DNA of 64,000 nucleotides, taken from JBMYZL01 sp965661765 (GTDB taxonomy: Bacteria > Bacteroidota > Bacteroidia > Flavobacteriales_D > Sanyastnellaceae). Positions 35,948 through 43,219 of the stretch are shown piece by piece; the first letter of the stretch is position 1, and each line of letters starts with the position of its first letter. Made by a program: the position numbers and the translations under genes. Below the pieces are notes generated by a model, which saw only the letters and a program-made list of their open reading frames with translations, searched no databases and was not told the origin of the DNA. Location of the stretch: positions 1 to 64,000 of the forward strand of contig CBFIFE010000003.1 of the NCBI GenBank assembly GCA_965661765.1. The letters run 5' to 3'.

Positions 35948-37246
35948 ATGACGACGACCATTCTTTTGACCATTGCATTCTTCCTGGCCATCATCTTGCT
36001 GTTGGTGGGGTTGTTGTTGTTTGCAAAAGCCAAACTCTCACCGAGTGGCAAAATCAAAATCACCATCAATGGGGAACGAACTGTTGAAGTGGATGGTGGG
36101 AGCACCCTCCTGACCACGCTGGGCAACAATGGCATTTTCTTGCCATCTGCTTGTGGCGGTGGTGGAACGTGCGTTCAGTGCCGCTGCCAGGTGATTGAAG
36201 GAGGTGGGGCCATCTTGCCCACGGAGGAGCCGCACTTCAGCAGAAAAGAAGTTGCCGATCATTGGCGATTGGGCTGTCAAGTGAAGGTCAAGGAGGACAT
36301 GGACATCAAGGTGCCCGAGGAGGTGTTTGGCATCAAAAAGTGGGAATGCACGGTACAGTCCAACTACAATGTGGCCAGTTTCATCAAAGAGTTCGTGGTG
36401 CGATTGCCGGAAGGGGAGGAGCTGGACTTTGAGGCCGGCGGTTACATCCAAGTGGACGTTCCCCCGGTGACCGTGAATTTCAAGGACATGGACATTGCTG
36501 CCCACCCTGAGCACCACAAGGATCCCCAGACGTTTCAGAGCGAATGGGACAAGTTTGGGTTGTGGGACTTGAAGATGGTCAATGACGAGCCCATCGTTCG
36601 GGCTTATTCCATGGCCAATCACCCTGCTGAAGGCAACATCGTGATGTTGAACATTCGGATTGCCACCCCACCTTGGGATCGTGAGCGGAACAGCTGGATG
36701 CAGGTCAACCCAGGCATCTGTTCGTCTTATGTCTTCGCGCAAAAGCCGGGTGACAAAGTCACGATTTCTGGACCTTATGGCGAATTCTTCATCAAGGAGA
36801 CAGAGGCCGAAATGGTGTACATCGGCGGTGGTGCAGGCATGGCGCCGATGCGGTCTCATTTGTTCCACCTTTTCCACACCCTCAAGACGGGCCGCAAGGT
36901 CACGTATTGGTATGGCGGACGTTCGAAGCGTGAATTGTTTTACCTCGACGATTTCCGAAGAATTGAGAAGGAGTTTCCAAACTTTCGATTCCACGTGGTT
37001 CTTTCCGACCCTTCGGAAGAGGACAATTGGGTCGAGAAGAAGGATATTCATGACGAGAAGGGGGACGGTTTCCTCGGCTTTGTGCACAATGCGGTCATTG
37101 AGCATCACCTGAAGCATCATGATTCACCTGAAGACATTGAATTTTATTTCTGCGGGCCACCGATGATGAACCAAGCGGTCATCAAAATGTGCGACGATTG
37201 GGGGGTTCCTCCAGAGAATGTGGCTTTCGATGACTTTGGTGGTTGA
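35948..37246 (+). CDS. nqrF: Na+-translocating NADH:quinone reductase subunit F
   Basis: The 432-residue electron entry subunit has a single N-terminal membrane helix (about 4-27). A ferredoxin-like domain binds [2Fe-2S] by Cys69, Cys75, Cys78 and Cys110, followed by a ferredoxin reductase domain with FAD-binding 'RAYSMANHP' and NADH-binding 'YIGGGAGMAPMRS'. The C-terminal 'YFCGPPMMNQAV' is also typical. It oxidises NADH in the cytoplasm and feeds FMN in NqrC. Its end overlaps the apbE start. Confidence 0.95.
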   Translation: MTTTILLTIAFFLAIILLLVGLLLFAKAKLSPSGKIKITINGERTVEVDGGSTLLTTLGNNGIFLPSACGGGGTCVQCRCQVIEGGGAILPTEEPHFSRKEVADHWRLGCQVKVKEDMDIKVPEEVFGIKKWECTVQSNYNVASFIKEFVVRLPEGEELDFEAGGYIQVDVPPVTVNFKDMDIAAHPEHHKDPQTFQSEWDKFGLWDLKMVNDEPIVRAYSMANHPAEGNIVMLNIRIATPPWDRERNSWMQVNPGICSSYVFAQKPGDKVTISGPYGEFFIKETEAEMVYIGGGAGMAPMRSHLFHLFHTLKTGRKVTYWYGGRSKRELFYLDDFRRIEKEFPNFRFHVVLSDPSEEDNWVEKKDIHDEKGDGFLGFVHNAVIEHHLKHHDSPEDIEFYFCGPPMMNQAVIKMCDDWGVPPENVAFDDFGG

Positions 37247-38354
37247 TTCGAGGATTCGTCCATTTCAACAAGCCGTCTCCATTCTGGGGACGGCTTTGTT
37301 GTTGGGGATGGTCTGCACGGGTTGTGGGGGCGGTTCAAAGCGTATTGAACAGGTGCACATCGGAGAAACGCAGGGGACAACGTACAGCATCAAGTACGTT
37401 TCAGACCAAAGGACGGACCAAGCGAAAATCGACAGCGTCTTGCGCAAGGTCGACGAAGCTGTGAACCTTTGGATGCCGGGTTCTGTGATCAGCAGGCTGA
37501 ACAATTGGGGTCGCACGGACACCGTCTTTGCATTTGTGGATTCGTCCTTGGTCTGGTCGGTGATTTATGAGCGGAGCCGTTCATTGTATCAGGAGAGCGA
37601 GGGCGCGTTCGATCCGACTGTCCAACCATTGGTGGAATTGTGGGGATTTGGCCTTTCTCGGCGCAAGTCTGTTGCCTCGGAAGACGTGGACGCTGTGATG
37701 CCTCATGTCGGCTTCGAATGGAGCCGACTGGACATGAATGAGGTCTTTGAAAATCGGGTGTACAAGCGCACAGAGATGCTCAAACGCGATTCACTCTGTG
37801 GATTGGATTTCAATTCCATCGCACAGGGATACACCGTGGACCTGTTGGCAGATTTGCTCTTGGCGTCGGACGTAGCGGACTTCATGGTTGAAGTCGGAGG
37901 TGAAGTCAAGTGCCACGGGACGAATGGTTCCGGTGAGCCCTGGCGCATCGCCATCGATAAGCCCGTGGAGGATTGGTCGGAAGGACGCCAACTCGAAGCG
38001 GTTGTCGCCTTGAAAAATGCTGCGATTTGCACAAGCGGCAATTATCGAAAGTTCTACCTCGATGATGATGGTGTCCGAAGAAGCCACACCATCGATCCCC
38101 GCACGGGCTACCCGGTGGAGCACACCTTGCTGAGCGCAACCATCCGGGCTTCAGATGCAGCCTTGGCAGATGGCCTCGCAACGACCTGCATGGTGCTGGG
38201 GCCGGAAGCAGGCAAGGAATTCATCATGGCCTACCGGCAAAAGCACCCAGAGGAATCCATTGAGGCGTTTTGGATTTGTTCGGATGAGCGAGGAGAACCG
38301 GTCCATTGGCTTTCGCCTGGCTGGGGAGAAAGCCTCGTTTTCTACGAAGAGTGA
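37230..38354 (+). CDS. apbE: FAD:protein FMN transferase (ApbE), lipoprotein
   Basis: The protein has about 374 residues, with a lipoprotein signal ending at 'MVCTGC'. ApbE attaches FMN from FAD to a Thr of target proteins on the outer face of the membrane; here the targets would be NqrB Thr225 and NqrC Thr236. Family features include 'GTTYSIKY', 'EGAFDPTVQPLVELWGFG', 'LDFNSIAQGYTVD', 'VEVGGEVKCHG', 'SGNYRKFY' and 'HTIDPRTGYPV'. Alternative ATGs at 37218 and 37230 both overlap nqrF; I prefer 37230. It is the last gene of the nqr operon. Confidence 0.92.
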   Translation: MTLVVDSRIRPFQQAVSILGTALLLGMVCTGCGGGSKRIEQVHIGETQGTTYSIKYVSDQRTDQAKIDSVLRKVDEAVNLWMPGSVISRLNNWGRTDTVFAFVDSSLVWSVIYERSRSLYQESEGAFDPTVQPLVELWGFGLSRRKSVASEDVDAVMPHVGFEWSRLDMNEVFENRVYKRTEMLKRDSLCGLDFNSIAQGYTVDLLADLLLASDVADFMVEVGGEVKCHGTNGSGEPWRIAIDKPVEDWSEGRQLEAVVALKNAAICTSGNYRKFYLDDDGVRRSHTIDPRTGYPVEHTLLSATIRASDAALADGLATTCMVLGPEAGKEFIMAYRQKHPEESIEAFWICSDERGEPVHWLSPGWGESLVFYEE

Positions 38355-38449
38355 TGGCGAGCTTGCCTCAGCAGCGAGATTTCGGTGTTTGCGTTCCTTG
38401 AGCTGACCGAGTACGCAGACTGCGCACGCTGACCGAGCCCGAGCGTCCA

Positions 38450-38644
38450 TCAATCATTGAGGCAATTCTCCTCGGGCCGCGCTCCACACACCGAACAAGT
38501 TCCGGATTCGTCTTTGAGCATGGGGTTCGCGCTGGCGCAGGTGCCCGCGAACTCACCATCTTTTTTCATCCAAATTTTGATGGCAATTCCCGCAAATCCC
38601 AAGCCCAGCATTCCGATGGTGAGCAGTACCACTTTCCATTCCAT
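38450..38644 (-). CDS. Small single-pass membrane protein with four cysteines
   Basis: The 64-residue protein has one membrane helix (about 5-25) and a soluble tail with Cys36, Cys50, Cys53 and Cys61 ('GTCASANPM', 'GTCSVCGARPEENC'). The C-x13-C-x2-C-x7-C spacing could bind a metal. Similar short proteins ('membrane or secreted protein') occur in Bacteroidota, as I recall often near nqr/apbE genes. Function is unknown. It is convergent to apbE (95-base gap) and divergent from the beta-helix protein. Confidence 0.7.
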   Translation of the reverse strand: MEWKVVLLTIGMLGLGFAGIAIKIWMKKDGEFAGTCASANPMLKDESGTCSVCGARPEENCLND

Positions 38645-38648
38645 TTGG

Positions 38649-38656
38649 CAAAGTTA
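38649..38656 (-). promoter_or_regulatory. -7-like promoter box before the four-Cys small protein
   Basis: On the minus strand TAACTTTG matches TAnnTTTG exactly and ends 4 bases before the ATG at 38644. This independent box supports the small gene being real. Confidence 0.4.
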
Positions 38657-38708
38657 ATGACAATTCTGTTGGCGAATTTGTCGTATTTTCGGTAGAAAAT
38701 CGGAAAGT

Positions 38709-40529
38709 GTGAACAGGTTTCTTTGGATGTTTCTGCTTGGGTGCGTTGCAGACGTTGCAATTGCGCAAGTGGTCGATGGATGCGGGTGTCCACCGATCGA
38801 GACCCGTCCGGTTCTGGAAATCACGGATGGTGGCGGCACCGGCGTCGGAACAACGCATTGGTCTTGCGACACCATCTACCTGTTGACAGAGACCGCATTT
38901 GTCAATGCTGGGGACTCCTTGACCATAGCCCCTGGAACAGTGGTCCATGGACGCGCAGGGATCATCACCGACACTTTGACCTACGTGCTGCCCAACGGCA
39001 ACCCATCTCAGCGCGTGGATTATGTCTTTGCGCAAGAGGCCGGGAGTTTGGTGGTCGCACCGGGCGGTTATCTGCATGCAGAGGGCACCGCGGAGTGCCC
39101 CATTGTGTTCACGCACGAGGGCGATCTGCTCGATGGCACGTCGAACCTTTCGGATCGTGGGCTTTGGGGCGGATTGGTCGTTTGTGGACATGGCGAAATC
39201 AACACTTATGATGGCAATGATTTGGCCGAAGGCATCCAAGACCCTACTGGCCAGAATCGACATGTGTACGGTACCGGAAGCGATCCACATGCTTCTGCAG
39301 GCGTTCTGCGGTACATCAGCCTTCGTCACGGCAGCACATCTCTGGGCATCAGTCAGTTTGGCAATGGCAATGAAACGAACTTGCTGCAATTGTGCGCTGT
39401 AGGGTCAGAAACGGTGATCGATCACATTGAGACGATTGCCAGCGCTGATGACGGTGTGCAGATTTTTGGGGGCATCCCTGACATTTCTCACCTGATCACG
39501 CTTTTCAATGCGGAAGACCAGTGGGAATTTGATCAGGGCTGGCGCGGGCGCGGCCAGCACATTTTGGCCATTTCCAACCCCTCTCAGGGATTGGGCGCGC
39601 ACGCTGCGGATTTTGAAGGGGATGATTACGAAGAGTTCGACGTGACGCTCACCTTTATGCCCTACACCTCCCCGCAATTGTACAACATGACTTTTCTGGG
39701 TGATGGGGATTCGACCGCCATTCGTTTGCACAACGGCGGTGGGGTGAGGATGCACAATTCGTTGGTGGCGAATTTTGAGTTGGGCATTGATTTCGAGGAT
39801 GATGATCCATGCGATGCATGGGAATTGTATTTGTTCGGAGAAACCATGATTCGAAACAACCGGTTTCACCAAATCGGCGACAGCACGGCCATTTCTGAAA
39901 TCATTGACTACAATGCGATGGTTTGGAATGGCGTGGAATTTGTTCAAGGAGGGGTTTTCAATGGGCAGCAGGAAATGGAAGGTTTTTTGTTGGAGAACAA
40001 CAACTATGCGGCAAATCCGATGATGGATGCGGGCTTTGCCACGAATGGCGCACTGATCACAGACAGCATTTGGCCTTTTCCAAGCAGCATGGAATTGCTG
40101 TTGGACAACGACGAGTTTTACCCGCCAGCAGATGGTTGGTTCGAACCAGCGATGTACGTCGGAGCGTTCGATCCCGCCGGGGAGAACTGGGCGGCCGGTT
40201 GGACCTTGGCTTCAGAAATGGGGCTTTTTGGAAATGCGGAGAATGAAGGGGAAGGGGGCGGATTCCTCTCCGGATGCACCTATGCCTTTGCCTGCAATTT
40301 CAACCCCGCGGCCATCTTGGATGATGGTTCTTGCGAAATCACAAGTTGTGCAGGTTGCACTTGGCCGGAAGCCGACAATTATGATCCGATGGCCTTGTTT
40401 GATGACGGGAGTTGCATTGGCCCGAATGGCGACACCGATTGCCCAGGGGATTTGGATGGGAATGGCTTGATTTCCGTGCAAGACATGCTGTTGTTCCTTG
40501 GCCTTTTTGGTGAGCCTTGTCCTCAGTAA
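38709..40529 (+). CDS. Secreted beta-helix-like protein with Cys repeats and dockerin-like C-terminus
   Basis: The 606-residue exported protein starts at GTG with a signal peptide ending at 'VAIAQ' (about residue 20); an ATG at 38727 is a shorter alternative. The body (about 25-520) has repeated short beta segments typical of right-handed beta-helix surface proteins ('GLWGGLVVCGHGEI', 'GGVRMHNSLVANFE'). Two copies of a Cys repeat follow (from 'GCTYAFACNF' and 'GCTWPEADNY', each ending 'DDGSC'). The last 29 residues (578-606) form a Cys-flanked EF-hand-like loop, 'CPGDLDGNGLISVQDML'. The same repeat and ending occur in the 2590-residue protein at 52008-59780. There is no typical type IX CTD. 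Confidence 0.75.
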   Translation: MNRFLWMFLLGCVADVAIAQVVDGCGCPPIETRPVLEITDGGGTGVGTTHWSCDTIYLLTETAFVNAGDSLTIAPGTVVHGRAGIITDTLTYVLPNGNPSQRVDYVFAQEAGSLVVAPGGYLHAEGTAECPIVFTHEGDLLDGTSNLSDRGLWGGLVVCGHGEINTYDGNDLAEGIQDPTGQNRHVYGTGSDPHASAGVLRYISLRHGSTSLGISQFGNGNETNLLQLCAVGSETVIDHIETIASADDGVQIFGGIPDISHLITLFNAEDQWEFDQGWRGRGQHILAISNPSQGLGAHAADFEGDDYEEFDVTLTFMPYTSPQLYNMTFLGDGDSTAIRLHNGGGVRMHNSLVANFELGIDFEDDDPCDAWELYLFGETMIRNNRFHQIGDSTAISEIIDYNAMVWNGVEFVQGGVFNGQQEMEGFLLENNNYAANPMMDAGFATNGALITDSIWPFPSSMELLLDNDEFYPPADGWFEPAMYVGAFDPAGENWAAGWTLASEMGLFGNAENEGEGGGFLSGCTYAFACNFNPAAILDDGSCEITSCAGCTWPEADNYDPMALFDDGSCIGPNGDTDCPGDLDGNGLISVQDMLLFLGLFGEPCPQ

Positions 40530-41614
40530 GGGGTTTTTGAGGGGGACCAAACCAGCCCAAGTGCCGGATGCTCTGCCCGGAGCCGATAGCTGCGAAGGGA
40601 AAGAGAGAGAGCGAGTTGGGGGCGGATTTGACCCAAGACATCCACCTGAAGAAAGACCGGACCCTGGGTTGCGTTCGGGTTCAATGCCAGGCCTCCCCAA
40701 GTCCCCACAACAGCCAAACGGTCGCAGCGCCACATGGCGCCCGCTTCGATGAAAAGTTGGGGCGGACGTTCGTTGTGCCGGAAGGCGACCGTGGCTCCGC
40801 CCCCGACCACGGGGGACCAAGCGCGTGCCGCCATGGCCCCAGGAAATTCCCGCAATGTGCGCAATGACCACAATTGTGCGCGTTGACCACCAGGCAACCC
40901 GATGTCCCTTGGGCCGGCTTGCAGCGCGATCATAAGCGGCGGCGGTGCCGGAAAACGGTTCGGTGTCAAAGGGACCTGTCGGTCGCCCGAGGCGGGGTGA
41001 TGCTCCAGGGCGAGGGCGAGGGTGATTTGGTTGGTGCCGAGGTTGGGCTGCGTGATTCCGCCATTCGAAAGGTGGGTGAGCCGGAGGGCGAGGCGCGCTT
41101 GCACCCCGGCCGTGCCGCCCCAAGTTCGGCCGATGCCCAATCGAATCGCAGCATTGCCGTGGCTCCCAAGGGCGGTGGCAGTCGGTCGTTCGATGGGGTC
41201 ATAGGGCGTCCAAGTCCACCCCAAACCGAGGCCAGTCTCCGTGCTGAGCCCCCACCGCATGGGCCACCGGGCGATGCCCAGAAGGGCAGCTTGGTTGCCC
41301 AGCGTTTCACTGCCGGTGGCGCTCAGGTTCAAGGACAGCCACGTTGTGGCACCACGGCGCCTCCCCGCCACCGACCAATTCCCCAGGGACCACCGCCCGA
41401 CAGCGGCCTCGACAGCAATCACCCTGCGCCCCAGGAGGCCAGACATTTCAGGACGATGCGGGGCGATTTGGCCCAAGCTGCTGGAGAGGGAGAGGAGCCG
41501 GGTTTGGCCTGAATCTGCTGCCAAAACAACCTCGGTCATCGCCCCTCCCGCAAAGGACAGGCCTTGCGCCACCAGAGCGCACCCAACCGCGGCAGCTGAC
41601 AGGAACTTTCTCAC
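40523..41614 (-). CDS. PagL-like acyloxyacyl hydrolase / lipid A 3-O-deacylase
   Basis: The protein has about 363 residues starting at GTG 41614, with a signal peptide ('RKFLSAAAVGCALVAQG'). 'APHRPEMSGLLGRRV' near the N-terminus and 'LTHLSNGGITQPNLG' (His181 and Ser183 of the H-x-S-N motif) match Bacteroidota members of the PagL family. These are outer-membrane barrels that remove an acyl chain from lipid A. The expected third catalytic residue (Glu) is not obvious at the Pseudomonas spacing. The open frame extends far upstream over mazG, but that part reads like antisense noise. It is very GC-rich and overlaps the convergent 606-residue gene by 7 bases. Confidence 0.72.
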   Translation of the reverse strand: MRKFLSAAAVGCALVAQGLSFAGGAMTEVVLAADSGQTRLLSLSSSLGQIAPHRPEMSGLLGRRVIAVEAAVGRWSLGNWSVAGRRRGATTWLSLNLSATGSETLGNQAALLGIARWPMRWGLSTETGLGLGWTWTPYDPIERPTATALGSHGNAAIRLGIGRTWGGTAGVQARLALRLTHLSNGGITQPNLGTNQITLALALEHHPASGDRQVPLTPNRFPAPPPLMIALQAGPRDIGLPGGQRAQLWSLRTLREFPGAMAARAWSPVVGGGATVAFRHNERPPQLFIEAGAMWRCDRLAVVGTWGGLALNPNATQGPVFLQVDVLGQIRPQLALSLSLRSYRLRAEHPALGLVWSPSKTPY

Positions 41615-41621
41615 GACAGCC

Positions 41622-41643
41622 GCGAAGGTAGCCGTACCTTCGC
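41622..41643. promoter_or_regulatory. Symmetric divergent promoter between the pagL-like gene and mazG
   Basis: A perfect inverted repeat has 9-base arms GCGAAGGTA and TACCTTCGC around the spacer GCCG. Each arm carries a TACCTTCG box (variant TAnnTTCG) pointing outward: toward mazG, ending 5 bases before its ATG at 41648, and toward the pagL-like gene, ending 8 bases before its GTG at 41614. It could be a bidirectional promoter or an operator. Confidence 0.5.
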
Positions 41644-41647
41644 AAGC

Positions 41648-42421
41648 ATGCACACAATGAAGGAAAAGTTGGCCGCCTTTGAGCGTTTGCTGACCATCAT
41701 GGACGAATTGCGTGAGCAGTGTCCATGGGATCGCAAGCAGACCTTTGCATCGCTTCGGCACTTGACGATTGAAGAAACGTATGAGCTTGCGGATGCGATT
41801 TTGGACGAGGACCTCGATGAGATTCGCGGCGAGACCGGCGACTTGATGCTGCACATGGTTTTCTATGCCAGGATTGCGTCTGAGCAGGAGGGCGGCTGGG
41901 ACATTGCAGATAGTTTGAATGCCATTTGCGACAAGTTGGTGAGTCGACACCCGCACATATACGGGGACGTCAAGGCCGACGACGAAGAAACGGTCAAGGC
42001 AAATTGGGAGGCGCTGAAACTCAAAGAAGGCAAGACGTCTGTTCTGGCGGGGGTTCCGAAATCGCTGGCCTCCTTGGTGAAAGCCTATCGCATTCAGGAC
42101 AAGGTGCGCGGCGTGGGGTTCGATTTCGATGACCCGGGCAGGGCTTGGGAGAAAGTTGACGAAGAAATCGGCGAGCTGCAATCGGCGGACGACGCATCGG
42201 CAGAAGCGGAGGAGTTTGGGGACGTGCTTTTCGCGTTGATCAATTGGGCGCGGCTGAAGGGCATCAACCCAGATGAAGCGTTGGAGCGCACAAACCGCAA
42301 GTTCATTCGTCGGTTTCAGCACATGGAGCGTGCGGCAGGGGCAGCGGGTCAGGGGCTCAATGAGATGAGCTTGGCGGAGATGGATGTGTTGTGGAATCAG
42401 GCCAAATCCGACGAGCGTTGA
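41648..42421 (+). CDS. mazG: Nucleoside triphosphate pyrophosphohydrolase
   Basis: The 257-residue protein hydrolyses (d)NTPs to NMP and pyrophosphate, a cytoplasmic house-cleaning and stress role. It has 'LREQCPWDRKQTFASL', 'EETYELADAI', 'EIRGETGDLMLHMVF' (metal-binding E-x2-E...E-x2-D pattern) and the second domain with 'KVDEEIGELQ' and 'EEFGDVLFALINW'. Length matches two-domain MazG. ATG codons at 41648 and 41657 are possible; the promoter box favours 41648. Confidence 0.93.
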   Translation: MHTMKEKLAAFERLLTIMDELREQCPWDRKQTFASLRHLTIEETYELADAILDEDLDEIRGETGDLMLHMVFYARIASEQEGGWDIADSLNAICDKLVSRHPHIYGDVKADDEETVKANWEALKLKEGKTSVLAGVPKSLASLVKAYRIQDKVRGVGFDFDDPGRAWEKVDEEIGELQSADDASAEAEEFGDVLFALINWARLKGINPDEALERTNRKFIRRFQHMERAAGAAGQGLNEMSLAEMDVLWNQAKSDER

Positions 42422-42432
42422 CCCCCCGGTCC

Positions 42433-43170
42433 ATGCTGTCGTTTGCCTGTGCTCTGATCCTTCTCGGGTGCAGCGAAAGGGACCGATGTTGGGAACGGGT
42501 CAGTGAATTGGAGGGGACCCGGACGGAACATCTGGACTGGACAGACGGCGCTTGGTTGGGGGTTGAAGACGGGGTCGAGGTGGTCTGGCGTTTGGCGCCG
42601 GTTGATTCGGCAAAGGCGGTTTGGGTGGGGCCTGAGGACCTGCTCGATGACGCTTCTCTCGCTTTTGTCGCCGACACCCTCCAATTGTGGGATGGGAATG
42701 CCTGCCGCTGGTTGCGGCGGCCCGATTTGCATTTGACTTGCTCGCTGTTCACCCCGACACCGAGCGGGATTCATTTGCAGGGGCATGGCCGTTTTGAATC
42801 GCGCGATACCTTGTCGCCGCCCGTCCACTTCACCATCCTTGGCAGCCGATCGTCTGCCGTGGTCGAGGTGCTGCTTCAAGCCGATTCTTTGGCCGTTCAT
42901 GTGCCATCTGGGGCCATGACGATGTCCATCCGGGGGGAGGTCAGGCGGGCAGGAGCGTATTTGTCAGGACTGTCTCAATTGGATGCAGCCGGCCTGACCA
43001 CTGAACATTTTCAATTGCACGCAGCGACGAATCGTCGCCACGACATTCACGCGTCGACCTATGCATATGTGGCCATGGCGGGCTCGGGCGATGTCTGGGT
43101 TTTCGGACGGCCAAATCAATTGGACACAGAAGATTTGGGCGGTTCAGGAGAATTGGTGTTGGGGCACTGA
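42433..43170 (+). CDS. Lipoprotein with head-GIN-type (DUF2807-like) beta domain
   Basis: The 245-residue protein has a lipoprotein signal (Cys at about residue 13, 'LILLGCSERD'). The C-terminal part contains repeated short beta turns, with 'GLSQLDAAGL', 'HASTYAYVAMAGSGDVWVFGRPN' features and 'GGSGELVLGH', resembling the auto-transporter adhesin head-GIN domain (DUF2807) of Bacteroidota. Function is unknown. It begins 11 bases after mazG on the same strand, so they are probably cotranscribed. The open frame also extends back into mazG, but the later ATG creates the signal peptide. Confidence 0.6.
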   Translation: MLSFACALILLGCSERDRCWERVSELEGTRTEHLDWTDGAWLGVEDGVEVVWRLAPVDSAKAVWVGPEDLLDDASLAFVADTLQLWDGNACRWLRRPDLHLTCSLFTPTPSGIHLQGHGRFESRDTLSPPVHFTILGSRSSAVVEVLLQADSLAVHVPSGAMTMSIRGEVRRAGAYLSGLSQLDAAGLTTEHFQLHAATNRRHDIHASTYAYVAMAGSGDVWVFGRPNQLDTEDLGGSGELVLGH

Positions 43171-43219
43171 TGGCCATTTGCACCTTCTGATGTAATTTTC
43201 CGTTTCAATCTCCTGCTTG

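Noticed and set aside
38402..38437. Direct repeat GCTGACCGAG twice, 26 bases apart, after apbE
   Set aside because: Only ten bases and two copies, with no partner repeats; too weak to call a CRISPR, att site or operator.
41615..42322. N-terminal extension of the pagL-like frame across mazG
   Set aside because: It is antisense to mazG; the GTG at 41614 starts a good signal peptide right after the promoter box.
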